Shown here: positions 26,289 to 36,341 of the stretch, piece after piece
Position numbering within the stretch: the stretch's first letter is position 1
Layout of the letters: the number at the start of each line of letters is the position of its first letter
Assembly: GCF_022369475.1 (NCBI RefSeq)
Contig: NZ_CP059600.1
Span: 496,001-560,000, forward strand
DNA length: 64,000 nucleotides
Direction: 5' to 3'
Source: Campylobacter sp. RM12651
GTDB lineage: Bacteria; Campylobacterota; Campylobacteria; Campylobacterales; Campylobacteraceae
Program-made: the position numbers and the translations under genes
The notes under the pieces: generated by a model
The model's input: the letters and a program-made list of their open reading frames with translations, nothing else
Told to the model about the DNA's origin: nothing
Databases searched by the model: none

Positions 26289-27005
26289 ATGAGAAAAATC
26301 TTATTATTTGTATTTATTAGCGTGTTTTGTTTTGCTAATCAAGGTTTAGAGTATTATAAAAATAAAGAATACGAAAAAGCTGCTAAAATTTGGGAAAAAG
26401 AATGTGCTAAAGATAATTTTAAGTCTTGCAGTTTTTTAGGTTATATTTATAGTCAAGAAAAATATGTAAAGCAAGATTATTCAAAAGTAATTAAGCTATT
26501 TAAAAAAGCTTGTGATGCAAATGAGTTTGGTGCTTGTTTTGGTTTAGGTTGGATATATAAAAATGGAAAAAGTATAAAACAAGATGATAAAAAAGCAAAT
26601 AACTTATATGAAAAAGCTTGTAATGCAGATATTTTTGAAGCGTGTTATAATTTAGGTAATTCTTATTATATTGGACAAGGTGTAAAGCAAGATTATAGTA
26701 AATCAATCAAGTTGTATGAAAAAGCTTGTGATGGAGAAGTTTTTAATGCTTGTTATAATGCTGGCGTCTCGTATAGCGAAGGAAAAGGCGTAGAACAAGA
26801 TTACAATAAAGCAATTAAATTATATGAAAAAGCTTGTGATGGAGAATATCCTATGGCTTGCAATAATTTAGCTCTTGCTTATTTTAATGGTGAAGGTGTA
26901 AAAGAAGACTATAATAAAGCGCTTAAATTAAGTAAAAAAGCTTGTGATTTAGGCGAGCAGATGGGTTGCTATAATTACGACATACTTAATCAAATAAAGT
27001 ATTAG
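26289..27005 (+). CDS. Secreted Sel1-repeat (Hcp-like) protein
   Basis: A 238-residue protein with a signal peptide (cleavage near CFA-NQ). About five to six Sel1/TPR-like repeats follow, with the pattern KACD-x6-C-x2-LG-x2-Y-x4-GV-QDY-KA. The paired cysteines in each repeat suggest disulfide-stapled repeats, as in Helicobacter cysteine-rich proteins. Probably periplasmic or secreted, acting as a protein-protein scaffold. A perfect inverted repeat after the stop may end the operon. Confidence 0.8.
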   Translation: MRKILLFVFISVFCFANQGLEYYKNKEYEKAAKIWEKECAKDNFKSCSFLGYIYSQEKYVKQDYSKVIKLFKKACDANEFGACFGLGWIYKNGKSIKQDDKKANNLYEKACNADIFEACYNLGNSYYIGQGVKQDYSKSIKLYEKACDGEVFNACYNAGVSYSEGKGVEQDYNKAIKLYEKACDGEYPMACNNLALAYFNGEGVKEDYNKALKLSKKACDLGEQMGCYNYDILNQIKY

Positions 27006-27035
27006 AATTTAAATCATTCATTATAGATTTAAATT
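27006..27035 (+). terminator. Hairpin after the Sel1 gene
   Basis: AATTTAAATC and its exact complement around a ten-base loop, starting at the stop codon. AT-rich and without a U-tract, so termination strength is uncertain. Confidence 0.45.
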
Positions 27036-27052
27036 CCACATAATAATTTGCG

Positions 27053-27058
27053 TAAAAT
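27053..27058 (+). promoter_or_regulatory. -10 box for the rplI operon
   Basis: TAAAAT preceded by TTTGCG, 46 bases before the rplI start and after the hairpin closing the previous operon. Confidence 0.5.
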
Positions 27059-27104
27059 ATACTTTTTTTTATTACAATCAATAATATTACAAAAAGGAGA
27101 AATT

Positions 27105-27548
27105 ATGAAAGTTTTATTAATTAAAGATGTAAAAGGCTTAGGTAAAGCCGGAGAAGTTAAGGAAGTAAAAGATGGTTATGGTCAAAATTTCTTAATCGGT
27201 AAAGGTTTTGCAAAAGTTGCTAGCACAGAAGTGCTTAGAAAACACGCAAGTGATTTAAAGAAAAAAGAAGAGCAAGACAGATACGAGCTTGAATTAATGA
27301 ATAAATTAAAAGATAGTTTAGCTGATAAAAAAGTTATTATTAAAAAACAATTAGGTGCTAATGGAGCATTATTTGGTGGAGTTACAAAAGATGAAATTTC
27401 ACACGCTATTAAAGAGCAATTCAACCTTGAACTTGATAAAAAAAGCATTCAAGATTATGCTATTAAAGCAGAAGGTGAGTATAAAGTGAGTGCAAAATTA
27501 GGTCATGGCATTGTTGCTGAATTTATAGTAGTGGTAAAAGGTGCTTAA
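27105..27548 (+). CDS. rplI: Ribosomal protein bL9
   Basis: A 147-residue large-subunit protein. The N-terminal domain has the canonical [17 protein letters not shown] and [11 protein letters not shown]. The central connecting helix and C-terminal domain ([12 protein letters not shown]) follow. The frame extends upstream to an earlier ATG, but AAAAAGGAGA just before 27105 and conservation fix this start. First gene of an rplI-hslV-hslU-era run. Confidence 0.97.
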   Translation: MKVLLIKDVKGLGKAGEVKEVKDGYGQNFLIGKGFAKVASTEVLRKHASDLKKKEEQDRYELELMNKLKDSLADKKVIIKKQLGANGALFGGVTKDEISHAIKEQFNLELDKKSIQDYAIKAEGEYKVSAKLGHGIVAEFIVVVKGA

Positions 27549-28084
27549 TGTTTCACGCTACTACGATTTTAGCTTATAAAGGAAAAGATGCTTCAGTAAT
27601 TGGTGGTGACGGACAAGTTACTTTTGGAAATACGGTTTTAAAGGGTAATGCAGTAAAACTTAGAAAACTTTATGAAGGAAAAGTATTAGCAGGTTTTGCA
27701 GGAAGCACTGCTGATGCTTTTACTTTATTTGATATGTTTGAAAAAATGCTTGAGAGTAAAAAAGGAGATTTAGAAAGAGCTGTTATTGAGTTTTCAAAAG
27801 AGTGGAGAAAAGATAAATACTTAAGAAAACTTGAAGCTATGATGATAGTTTTAAACAGAAAACAAATCTTTTTATTAAGCGGGACAGGCGATGTAGTTGT
27901 GCCACAAGATGAGTGCATTTGTGCTATTGGAAGTGGTGGAGCATACGCACTTAGTGCTGCAAGAGCATTGCATAATCATGCGAATTTAGATGAATTAACT
28001 TTAGTTAAAGAAAGTCTTAAAATTGCAGGAGAGATTTGTATTTATACAAACACAAATATAACTACTTATGAATTAAGGGATTAA
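27548..28084 (+). CDS. hslV: ATP-dependent protease peptidase subunit HslV
   Basis: Proteolytic subunit of the HslUV (ClpYQ) complex, 178 residues. The N terminus [10 protein letters not shown] places the N-terminal nucleophile threonine after a four-residue propeptide (Thr5). [20 protein letters not shown] and [16 protein letters not shown] are family motifs. It overlaps the rplI stop (TAATG) and is followed after 2 bases by hslU. Confidence 0.97.
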   Translation: MFHATTILAYKGKDASVIGGDGQVTFGNTVLKGNAVKLRKLYEGKVLAGFAGSTADAFTLFDMFEKMLESKKGDLERAVIEFSKEWRKDKYLRKLEAMMIVLNRKQIFLLSGTGDVVVPQDECICAIGSGGAYALSAARALHNHANLDELTLVKESLKIAGEICIYTNTNITTYELRD

Positions 28085-28086
28085 GA

Positions 28087-29406
28087 ATGCAGATGTTACC
28101 TAAAGAAATTGTTGAATTTTTAGATGAATATGTAATAGGTCAAGAAAAAGCTAAAAAGGTAATTGCTATTGCTTTAAGAAATAGATATAGAAGATTAAAG
28201 CTTGAAGAAAGTATGCAAGATGATGTTGTTCCTAAAAATATTTTAATGATAGGAAGCACAGGTGTTGGTAAAACAGAAATTGCAAGAAGAATTGCTAAAT
28301 TAATGGGCTTACCTTTTATTAAAGTAGAAGCTAGTAAATATACTGAAGTTGGTTTTGTTGGTCGTGATGTAGAAAGTATGGTAAGAGATTTAGCTAATGC
28401 GGCTTTAACTTTAGTAAAAAATGAACATTTAGAAAAAAACAAATCAAGATTAGCTGAACTAATAGAAAATAAAATTTTAGAAAAATTATTACCGCCATTA
28501 CCAAAAGGTGTTAGTGAAGAAAAACAAGCAGAGTATGAAACTAGCTTAGAAAAGATGAAAGAGCGTCTAAGAAATAAAGAATTTGAAGATAAGGTTATAG
28601 AAATTTATGTAACCCAACGCTCACTTGAGACAAATCCAAATCTACCACCAGAACTTGCAAGTATGCAAGAGATGGTAAAAGTGATTGGTATTGCTGATAA
28701 AAAAGTGAAAAAAGAGTTAAAAATTAAAGACGCTAGAAAAGTTTTAGAAACTGAATTAACAGATAGTGTTTTAGATAATGAAAGCATTAAAGATGAAGCC
28801 TTAAAAAGAGTTCAAAATGAAGGAATAATCTTTATTGACGAGATAGATAAAGTTGCGGTAAGCTCGGGTAATTCAAGCAGACAAGACCCTAGCAAAGAAG
28901 GTGTTCAAAGAGATTTATTACCTATCGTAGAAGGTAGTGTAGTAAATACTAAATTAGGTAATGTAAAAACTGATCATATATTATTTATTGCAGCAGGTGC
29001 ATTTCATTTAAGTAAGCCAAGTGATTTAATCCCTGAATTACAAGGTAGATTTCCATTAAGAGTTGAGCTTGATAGCTTGGGTGCTGATGAATTGTATGAA
29101 ATTTTAACAAGACCTAAAAACTCACTTTTAAAACAATATAAAGCACTTTTAGAAACTGAAGGAGTTAATTTAGTGTTTGAAGATGATGCTATTAAAAAAA
29201 TTGCAAAAATAGCAGCACAAGCAAATGAAAGTATGGAAGATATAGGTGCTAGACGCTTACATACTGTTATTGAAAAATTAGTAGAAGATATTTCTTATGA
29301 GTGTGATAAATACAAAGATAAAGATTGTGTAATAGATACAAAATTAGTTGATGATAAATTAGGCTCTATTATAGAAAATCAAGATATAGCAAGATATATT
29401 TTATGA
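28087..29406 (+). CDS. hslU: ATP-dependent protease ATPase subunit HslU
   Basis: AAA+ unfoldase of the HslUV protease, 439 residues. It has Walker A GSTGVGKTE near residue 56, an intermediate helical I-domain, Walker B GIIFIDEIDKVA, sensor region LQGRFPLRV and the C-terminal EDISYECD segment, ending DIARYIL, which docks into HslV. Either ATG at 28087 or 28093 could be used. Its stop overlaps the era start (ATGA). Confidence 0.97.
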   Translation: MQMLPKEIVEFLDEYVIGQEKAKKVIAIALRNRYRRLKLEESMQDDVVPKNILMIGSTGVGKTEIARRIAKLMGLPFIKVEASKYTEVGFVGRDVESMVRDLANAALTLVKNEHLEKNKSRLAELIENKILEKLLPPLPKGVSEEKQAEYETSLEKMKERLRNKEFEDKVIEIYVTQRSLETNPNLPPELASMQEMVKVIGIADKKVKKELKIKDARKVLETELTDSVLDNESIKDEALKRVQNEGIIFIDEIDKVAVSSGNSSRQDPSKEGVQRDLLPIVEGSVVNTKLGNVKTDHILFIAAGAFHLSKPSDLIPELQGRFPLRVELDSLGADELYEILTRPKNSLLKQYKALLETEGVNLVFEDDAIKKIAKIAAQANESMEDIGARRLHTVIEKLVEDISYECDKYKDKDCVIDTKLVDDKLGSIIENQDIARYIL

Positions 29407-30272
29407 AAAGCGGTTTTGTAAGTGTAATCGGCAGAACAAATGCCGGTAAAAGCACAATGATTAATTCTTTACTAGGCGAAAATATTTGCCTAGTATCACA
29501 TAAAGAAAATGCCACAAGAAGAAAAATGAATGTGGTAATAATGCACGATGAAAATCAAATAATATTAATAGATACTCCAGGCCTACACGAAAGCAATAAG
29601 AATTTCAATCAACTATTAATAGAAGCTGCTAAAAAGAGCTTAGATGAGTGTGATTTGATTGTATTTGTGATGAGTATTTTTGATAGTTTAGATGAATATA
29701 AAAAATTTTTAGATTTAAAGCCAAAGGTTGAGCATATTGTAGTTATAAACAAAGTTGATTTGGTTGAACCTAAAAAATTGTTAGATAAATTAGAAGAATT
29801 TAATAAATTAGATATTGTTCCTAATATCATTCCTTATTCATCAAAAAATAAATTTTATAAAAATAAATTATTAGATGAGATGGTAAAGTATTTACCAGAA
29901 CACCCATATTTTTTTGACCCAGAATTTAGCACTGATAAAACAACTAAAGATGTTATTAAAGAATTAATAATAGAAAGCATTTATCAAAATCTTAGTGATG
30001 AATTGCCATATTGTTGTGAAGTGTTAATTAATAAAATTATAGAAAAAGATAATTTTTTAACTATTTATGCCGATATTATTACAGATTCAGAAAATCATAA
30101 AGCAATGCTAATTGGTCGAAATGCTAATACAATTAAGCGTATTGGAATAGTCGCTAGGAAAAGAATTGCTGAAGTTTTTTTATTAAAAATTAACTTAAAG
30201 TTGGTTGCAAAAGTTCAAAAAAAATGGTACGATAATGAGAACTTTTTAAAAAAAGTAGGCTTAAAACAATAA
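29403..30272 (+). CDS. era: GTPase Era
   Basis: Essential GTPase that binds the 3' end of 16S rRNA in 30S maturation, 289 residues. G1 GRTNAGKST, G3 DTPGLHES, G4 NKVD and a C-terminal KH domain (ELPYCCEVLI, LIGRNANTIKRIG). Coupled to hslU by ATGA. The DNA-uptake operon starts 18 bases downstream, so read-through is likely. Confidence 0.95.
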   Translation: MKSGFVSVIGRTNAGKSTMINSLLGENICLVSHKENATRRKMNVVIMHDENQIILIDTPGLHESNKNFNQLLIEAAKKSLDECDLIVFVMSIFDSLDEYKKFLDLKPKVEHIVVINKVDLVEPKKLLDKLEEFNKLDIVPNIIPYSSKNKFYKNKLLDEMVKYLPEHPYFFDPEFSTDKTTKDVIKELIIESIYQNLSDELPYCCEVLINKIIEKDNFLTIYADIITDSENHKAMLIGRNANTIKRIGIVARKRIAEVFLLKINLKLVAKVQKKWYDNENFLKKVGLKQ

Positions 30273-30290
30273 AAAATAAAAGGTATTTAA

Positions 30291-31979
30291 ATGGCGAAAA
30301 CAGCGAAAAAAAGAGAATTGGTCGCTTTTGATTCAAGTACAAAAAAACTCTATAAACTTGCTGATAATGTCCTTAGTGAAATTACCGTTAAGGAAAAAAG
30401 CAATTCTGCTTACAATATTACCTATATGCCAGGTGAAAATGTAAAGTATGCTTCTGTTGAGGTTCCAAACGATACAGATGAGGATGAAATCAGTATAATT
30501 ACAAACAAAACTTATGAAGTGTTAGAATTAGATATAGACAAGGATTATAAGATATCTTATAGTATTTCTAATGCTAGTATGGGAATTAATACAGTATATA
30601 ATGTATTTGTAGTAGAAAATGAAAAAATTGAAACAGAATTTAAAGATGTAGCTAATAAGCTTCAGTATATTGATTATATAGATATTGAACCATTGATGTA
30701 TCAAAATTATTATACAAGCAAACTTATAGAAAGTGATGGAGTTCAAGTATTTATATATTTTCATAAAACATATACAACACTTACCGTGTATAAAGATGGA
30801 GAATTAATAAACTATAAGATTATTAATAAACTTAGCATAGATATGTTGCATGGTAGTTTTTCTCATGATTTAGGAGAGAGAATTCCTGAACATATGTTTT
30901 TAAATGAATTATCAAAATATGGTTTTGACCATGTAGATGATGCAAAAAGAGTTTCACTTAATAAGGTTTTAAGCGAGTCTTTTAAATTCTTAATTAACAA
31001 TTTATCTTTAATATTAAGAGGTGCTCAATTAGATAATGTTACTATTACAAAAGTATTTGTAGGAACTGATATTGGGTTAAGTCAAAATTTCTTAAAAAAA
31101 GTTGAAGTATTGTTTTCTTGCTTTAGGTGTCTTGATGATGATATTATACTTGAAACTATGCTTAATAATAAAGTTGAAATTGGAATTAATAGTCTTGAAG
31201 TAGCAGAATTTGTTAATATCCATAAAATTAAATATGATTTATTTAAAAATATTAGAAATTTTACCGTTGAGGTTAATACACCTTCTGAATTTACAACTAC
31301 TCCTGAAAAAGAAGGCGGAGAATTAAGGATTAATCCATTTGTTTTATTAAGCTTGTTAAGAGCTAATGAACAATTAAAAATGCCAAATGATGTATTTAAC
31401 ATATCTACATTTTTAAGACCACCACCTTTTGCGAAGAGATATTCTGGGAAGTTAATTTTATCAATTTTGGCTGTTATTGTATTGGCTAGTATTTATCCTA
31501 TATATAATTACATAAATGGTAAATTTATTGAAGTAGAAGAAAGAGATACTAGTGAAAAAATTCCTGCTAAACAAACAGAATATACAAGAATTGATAATGA
31601 AATTAAAAACCTTGAAAGTAGATTATCTAGTTTATCAGCTGAAGTAAATGAAGCTAGAAGAACTTTAGAATTTAGATATACACTTTTAGATAATATTTAT
31701 GATAAAAAAGTTAATTATCTATCAAAAGCTAGTGCAGCTACAAAAATGGCTAGTATCTTAAATCAAAGCAATATTAAAGTAACAAGTATGTCTTTTGATA
31801 ATGATATTATAAATGTTAATTTAAAAGGAACTGCAACAGGTATAACTTCATTCTTAAAAGAAATAGGTGCTGATGATACTTATAGTATTGAATCAAGAGA
31901 TGTATTGATTAAGATATTAAATCTTGATGATAAAGATAAAGAGCATGAAAGTAATATTGTAATAAAGGTTTTAAGATGA
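30291..31979 (+). CDS. PilM/PilN-like (MshI-like) competence protein
   Basis: A 562-residue protein, first gene of the DNA-uptake operon. The first 380 residues are cytoplasmic and, by position and length, fit a diverged PilM/GspL actin-like domain. One membrane helix lies near residues 388-405 (LILSILAVIVLASIYPIYNYI). A periplasmic coiled coil and a small alpha/beta domain follow, as in PilN. This combination is like MshI of MSHA pili and GspL of type II secretion. No nucleotide motif is certain. Its stop overlaps the next gene (ATGA). I do not assign a cts letter. Confidence 0.55.
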   Translation: MAKTAKKRELVAFDSSTKKLYKLADNVLSEITVKEKSNSAYNITYMPGENVKYASVEVPNDTDEDEISIITNKTYEVLELDIDKDYKISYSISNASMGINTVYNVFVVENEKIETEFKDVANKLQYIDYIDIEPLMYQNYYTSKLIESDGVQVFIYFHKTYTTLTVYKDGELINYKIINKLSIDMLHGSFSHDLGERIPEHMFLNELSKYGFDHVDDAKRVSLNKVLSESFKFLINNLSLILRGAQLDNVTITKVFVGTDIGLSQNFLKKVEVLFSCFRCLDDDIILETMLNNKVEIGINSLEVAEFVNIHKIKYDLFKNIRNFTVEVNTPSEFTTTPEKEGGELRINPFVLLSLLRANEQLKMPNDVFNISTFLRPPPFAKRYSGKLILSILAVIVLASIYPIYNYINGKFIEVEERDTSEKIPAKQTEYTRIDNEIKNLESRLSSLSAEVNEARRTLEFRYTLLDNIYDKKVNYLSKASAATKMASILNQSNIKVTSMSFDNDIINVNLKGTATGITSFLKEIGADDTYSIESRDVLIKILNLDDKDKEHESNIVIKVLR

Positions 31980-32671
31980 AACAAGGTAGTATTTTTGATA
32001 AAATAGATAATTATTACGAAAAGCAGCCTAATACTAATATATTCTATATGAGTATATTTATGTGTGTATTTTTATTTGGTTATTTAATCTATGATTATAC
32101 ATATGAGAGTTCAGAGCAGTATGTGGCAGAACAAACAGAATTGTTAAATAAAGCTAAAGAAGAGTTAAGAAGGCTTGATGATTTTATTGAAAGAGAAAAG
32201 CAAAACTCAAGAATACAAAAATTAACACAAGATATCATTAGCGAAGAAAAAGCAAGAAAAGAAATCAGTGATGAGAATATGTATTTTGATGATAAATTAA
32301 AAGAAGCGTCAAAATTATTATATAATCAAAAAAATTGGTCTGAGTTTATGGCTAAAATTAATGAATTATCTAAAAAATATCAAGTAGTTTTAGGTGATGT
32401 AAGAAGTAGTGTAAATGATTTGGTAAGTCAAAAAGTAGAAGAAGTTTTTAATGTTCAATTTTCTTTAACTGGTAAATTCCAAAATATTTTACATTTTGTA
32501 AATAGCTTAGAAAAATCAATTGATGTTGTAGATGTAAATATGCTTAAACTATACAAAATTGAGCCTACAGATAATCCTAATAAGGATAATAATGGTGGCG
32601 AAAATAACAAAGTTTATACAAATGACATTCAAGCTGATGTTAAAATCTCAATATGGGGGATTAAATATTAA
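31976..32671 (+). CDS. PilO/MshJ-like inner-membrane protein
   Basis: A 231-residue bitopic protein. It has a short cytoplasmic N terminus, one membrane helix (about 23-40), a long periplasmic coiled coil (about 50-100) and a ferredoxin-like small domain (about 110-230). This is the PilO/GspM architecture. Lying directly after the PilM/N-like gene and before a PilP-like one, it probably forms the alignment subcomplex linking platform and secretin. Confidence 0.55.
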   Translation: MKQGSIFDKIDNYYEKQPNTNIFYMSIFMCVFLFGYLIYDYTYESSEQYVAEQTELLNKAKEELRRLDDFIEREKQNSRIQKLTQDIISEEKARKEISDENMYFDDKLKEASKLLYNQKNWSEFMAKINELSKKYQVVLGDVRSSVNDLVSQKVEEVFNVQFSLTGKFQNILHFVNSLEKSIDVVDVNMLKLYKIEPTDNPNKDNNGGENNKVYTNDIQADVKISIWGIKY

Positions 32672-33039
32672 TGAAAAAAGTATTATGTATATTAGTTTGT
32701 ATTCAAGCAATTTTTGCTATGACAAGAACAGAACTTGACAATAAATTTAATGAATTAGTTCAAGTTAGAAATACAATAGACTATCTTGAAATTACAAAAA
32801 CAAATGATCCTTTTTATAAGGACAAAATCAAATCAGACGAGGTTATAACTTTTACTTTATATGCTATTGTAGATAAAAGAGTGAAAATCAATCAAAAATG
32901 GTATGGTTTAAACGAAATAATTACTGCAGGTTATAGGGTAGTTAGTATTAATAATGAAAGAGTTGGTCTTTCAAATTCAATTAATTATGTAGAACTTAAT
33001 TTAAAGGATAATCAGAATATTCAAATCAGTGTTAAATAA
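32671..33039 (+). CDS. PilP/MshK-like periplasmic protein
   Basis: A 122-residue protein with a signal peptide (cleavage near IFA-MT). A small beta-domain contains KWYGLNEIITAGYRVVSINNERVGL, the pattern of PilP/GspC homology-region domains that contact the secretin. There is no lipobox cysteine, unlike classical PilP. It overlaps both neighbours (TAATG before, GTG start of the secretin inside its end). Confidence 0.5.
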   Translation: MKKVLCILVCIQAIFAMTRTELDNKFNELVQVRNTIDYLEITKTNDPFYKDKIKSDEVITFTLYAIVDKRVKINQKWYGLNEIITAGYRVVSINNERVGLSNSINYVELNLKDNQNIQISVK

Positions 33040-34639
33040 AACTATTATATCTTTAAGTGCAGCGCTAATGCTATCTAGCTCATTAAGTGCAGCAGATTGC
33101 TCAAAAAGAGCTTTTGATATTAAAGTAAATAAAGAAGATACTTCAGCTTACGAAATAATTAATCAATTATCAAAAGTATGTGATTTTAGTGTAGTTTATA
33201 AAGATTCATATTCAAAAGGAATATTGAGTACTAGACAAGATGGAATAAGCATTAAAAATATGCATATTAATGGCATTTTTGATTTGCTTATTGCTGAACA
33301 AGGTTTAGATTATGATTTTTCAAATAATATCTTAAAAATTCAAGGTTTAAATACTAAAACATTTAAATTAGATTATATTACTTCAGTTCGTAAGGGTAGT
33401 GCTATTACTAAGGCAAATGTTGAATCTCAAGCAAGCAGCAGCGATAGCAGTAGCTCAAGTTCAAGTTCAGGTTCAAGTTCAGATAGTGATAATATGATTG
33501 AAACTAAAGAAGAATTTGATTTTTGGAAAAACATAGGCAAAGAGATTTCAGAAATAGTTCAAAATTCAGGTCAAAATATTCCTATTACACCTCCTACAAT
33601 CAATGCTAATGCAGGTTTAATCACAGTTACTTCAAGTAATGAAATTTTAGATAGGATTGAAACTTATTTAAATCAAGTTCAAGAATCACTTAAAAAACAA
33701 GTAGTAATTGATGTTTCAATTATTGAAGTAAGCCTTAATAAATCTCATAAAACAGGTATAGATTGGACTCAATTTAATTTAGGATTTGATACTACTGGAG
33801 CATCTCTTACAAATCTTATTGGAAACACTGCTAATGGCACTATTATTTTAACTGATAAAAAAAATACTTCTAATGTATTTTGGGGTAAAACCGATAAAGG
33901 TAGATGGCACGGAGATGAAAATATAGCTATTAATATGGGTATTAACCTAACAGGTATGATAAATTTTCTTAAAGAAAGTGGAGATGTTAAAGTTGTTTCA
34001 AGTCCTAAAATCGCAACTTTAAATAACCAACAAGCATTAATCACGGTTGGTGATACATATAATTATAAATTAAAAGGAAGTAGCACAACTACAGATAGTG
34101 GTAGCACGGGTGATGCTGATGAAGAAAAATCAATTTTCGTAGGTATTTTATTAAATATCTTACCTGAAATATCAGATGATAATAAAATTATGCTAAGAAT
34201 TAATCCAAGCATTAGTGAGCTAATAAATATTGAAGATAAAAAAGTTAAAGATGGCTATAGGGTTGTTGCTCCAGATACAAAACAAAAGAAATTATCAACA
34301 GTTGTTCAAGTAAGAGATGGAGAGACTATTGTTTTAGGTGGACTTATTACTGATTCTGAATTATTTAGTAAAAATGGAATTCCGGTATTACAAGACATTC
34401 CTTTATTAGGAAAATTATTTGGCTCTAAACAAAAATCAAAAGAAAAAACAGAATTAGTGTTTGTTATCACTCCGCATGTTGTTGATTTTACTAAAGATAA
34501 AGAAGAAGTAAGAAAATCTTTAGAAGATTTAGGATACTCTTTAGCACTAGATTATAAAGAAGATTTAAAACCTACTGCTACTAAAAACTTATTTAAAGAA
34601 AAAGCAGAAGAATTTGATTCAATAAATAATGTTGAATAA
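33029..34639 (+). CDS. ctsD: Secretin of the DNA-uptake system (CtsD)
   Basis: An outer-membrane secretin of 536 residues for DNA import. A signal peptide ends near LSAADC. A short secretin N-domain follows (about 35-110), then a serine-only linker near residues 132-150. The secretin core has SSPKIATLNNQQALITVGD and the final VRDGETIVLGGLI, PLLGKLFGS and ELVFVITPHVV motifs. It resembles the MshL/PilQ group. The start is GTG at 33029, inside the end of the upstream gene; no ATG fits before the signal peptide. In C. jejuni, ctsD mutants are non-transformable. Confidence 0.85.
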   Translation: MLNKTIISLSAALMLSSSLSAADCSKRAFDIKVNKEDTSAYEIINQLSKVCDFSVVYKDSYSKGILSTRQDGISIKNMHINGIFDLLIAEQGLDYDFSNNILKIQGLNTKTFKLDYITSVRKGSAITKANVESQASSSDSSSSSSSSGSSSDSDNMIETKEEFDFWKNIGKEISEIVQNSGQNIPITPPTINANAGLITVTSSNEILDRIETYLNQVQESLKKQVVIDVSIIEVSLNKSHKTGIDWTQFNLGFDTTGASLTNLIGNTANGTIILTDKKNTSNVFWGKTDKGRWHGDENIAINMGINLTGMINFLKESGDVKVVSSPKIATLNNQQALITVGDTYNYKLKGSSTTTDSGSTGDADEEKSIFVGILLNILPEISDDNKIMLRINPSISELINIEDKKVKDGYRVVAPDTKQKKLSTVVQVRDGETIVLGGLITDSELFSKNGIPVLQDIPLLGKLFGSKQKSKEKTELVFVITPHVVDFTKDKEEVRKSLEDLGYSLALDYKEDLKPTATKNLFKEKAEEFDSINNVE

Positions 34640-34648
34640 GGGTTGCTA

Positions 34649-35476
34649 TTGAATAAATATACATTAGCTAAAGAATTATTTATAGACAATTTAGAAAGCC
34701 TTAGATTTATCAATCTTGATAAATCTAAGATTGCTTATCATAAGATTATAACTTCATTAGAAAAGCCTTTAAAATTAGTATTGTTTTATGGTAAGCCAGG
34801 TTGTGGTAAGACTTTTTTATTAAATAAAATAGAAAAAGATTTAAAAGAAAAAAATAAAAAGATTATATTATTAGAACAGCCATTTTATTCAGAATCAGGA
34901 TTTTACACAGAGTTGCATAGAAAAATTTTTAATGAATATGTAGAGATTGAAAAATACGAAGATTTTTTAAGAATTTTTAAAGATAAAGTTACTCAAACTC
35001 CTGAAGAATTAAAATACGATGGATATATGGTAATGCTTGATGAAGCTCAAATGTATCCTAATATATTAATAGAAAAAATTAGACTACTATCAGATACTAG
35101 AATGTTTAAATTCTTATTTACAGTTCATAAGACAATTGCTGATGAGGATATTTTAGCTCAAGAGCATTTTACTACTAGAATTTGGGAAAGTATTGAACTT
35201 AGTGAATCTAGTGAAGATGAAATTAAAACTTATATTAATAAGAAATTAGAAACTTTAAAGAATGGTTTGGATAAAGGATTTTTTAGTAATAAAAATTATA
35301 AGTTTATATATAGCGTTACTAAAGGAAACTTAAGAACTGTTAATATGTTATTGTATAAAGCATTTGAAATATATGAATTTTACGAACAAGAAAGATTTAG
35401 TGAGTTTAGTAATCCAAAAATCAATGAAAAAGTATTAGAAATGGCTGCTCTTGATAAAGGTTTATTAAATGCTTAA
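34649..35476 (+). CDS. ctsP: ATP-binding competence protein (CtsP, MshM/ExeA-like)
   Basis: A 275-residue P-loop ATPase. Walker A is GKPGCGKTFLL near residue 48 and Walker B is MVMLDEAQ near 130, of the ExeA/MshM AAA type. ExeA-like proteins help secretins assemble. Start choice: AAGGG at 34638-34642 is six bases from the TTG at 34649; an upstream TTG at 34643 would be too close. It overlaps the next gene by 8 bases. The name follows the C. jejuni cts operon, in which an ATP-binding protein neighbours the secretin. Confidence 0.7.
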   Translation: MNKYTLAKELFIDNLESLRFINLDKSKIAYHKIITSLEKPLKLVLFYGKPGCGKTFLLNKIEKDLKEKNKKIILLEQPFYSESGFYTELHRKIFNEYVEIEKYEDFLRIFKDKVTQTPEELKYDGYMVMLDEAQMYPNILIEKIRLLSDTRMFKFLFTVHKTIADEDILAQEHFTTRIWESIELSESSEDEIKTYINKKLETLKNGLDKGFFSNKNYKFIYSVTKGNLRTVNMLLYKAFEIYEFYEQERFSEFSNPKINEKVLEMAALDKGLLNA

Positions 35477-36341
35477 TTTACATGAAGTTATAGAATTAGA
35501 AAATAAATGGAAAATTTATTCAAGTAAGAAAAAAAAGAAAAAGTATATCTTTTTATACATATTAGCTTTTATTATATTTGTTATTTTTATATCTGCTTTA
35601 ATATATTTTGCATACTCAAAAGGTGCTAGCGAATTAGAAACTAATGTAAAAAAAAGTAATAATGAAGTTAAAAAGATTATAAATGATACTAAGGTTAAAT
35701 TAGAAAAAGAAAAAATATTAGATAATAAAAATATTATCAATAAACCAGTAGAAGTAATTAGTAATAAGCCAGATAATGATAAAAAATTAGTAGATATGCC
35801 TAAACAAGAAGAAGTTAATACTACTACTTTATCAGATACTACAAATAATGAAACTATATCATTAAGTATTATGAATATAGATGTTAAAAACTCATCTTTT
35901 AAATCAAATACAAGTGAAACAAAATCAAGTAATATTAAAAATAATAACATTATTAAAAATATACCTAAAAATATAGAAACTAACACAATAGTTATTACTG
36001 ATTTAAATTCTACGGCTACACCTAAGGTAGAAAGCAAAAAAGAATTAGATGATTTAGAATATTTGAAATTAAAATTTTCTGAAACTAATAGTATATATTT
36101 TGCTTTAGATATAGCTGATGTATATTATTCTAAAGGCGATTTTAAAAACGCTAGAGAATGGGCATTGACTGCAAATAAATTAGATGTTAAAAACGATAAA
36201 TCTTGGGTTATGTTTGCAAAAGCAAGTTATAAATTAGGTTTAAAAGAGCAAGCTATTAATTCTTTAACTAATTATTTAAATTCTAATAGTTCAACTCGTG
36301 TTAAACAAACTTTAGACTTAATTAAAGAAGGTAAATTATGA
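35469..36341 (+). CDS. TM-TPR competence protein (MshN-like)
   Basis: A 290-residue protein. A Lys-rich cytoplasmic N terminus precedes one membrane helix (about 26-48), then a long low-complexity Asn/Lys/Ser/Thr-rich periplasmic stretch and a C-terminal TPR-like pair (about 205-285, FALDIADVYYSKGDFKNAREWAL and later repeat). Architecture and position after the ExeA-like ATPase match MshN. One of the characterised cts membrane partners (CtsX or CtsR) may be this gene, but I cannot decide which. ATGA overlap with the next gene. Confidence 0.5.
   Translation: MLNLHEVIELENKWKIYSSKKKKKKYIFLYILAFIIFVIFISALIYFAYSKGASELETNVKKSNNEVKKIINDTKVKLEKEKILDNKNIINKPVEVISNKPDNDKKLVDMPKQEEVNTTTLSDTTNNETISLSIMNIDVKNSSFKSNTSETKSSNIKNNNIIKNIPKNIETNTIVITDLNSTATPKVESKKELDDLEYLKLKFSETNSIYFALDIADVYYSKGDFKNAREWALTANKLDVKNDKSWVMFAKASYKLGLKEQAINSLTNYLNSNSSTRVKQTLDLIKEGKL

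Noticed and set aside
33420-33490. AGCAGC/TCAAGT short repeats in the secretin gene as a phase-variable tract
   Set aside because: The repeats are imperfect and in units that keep the frame (serine linker); slippage would only change linker length.
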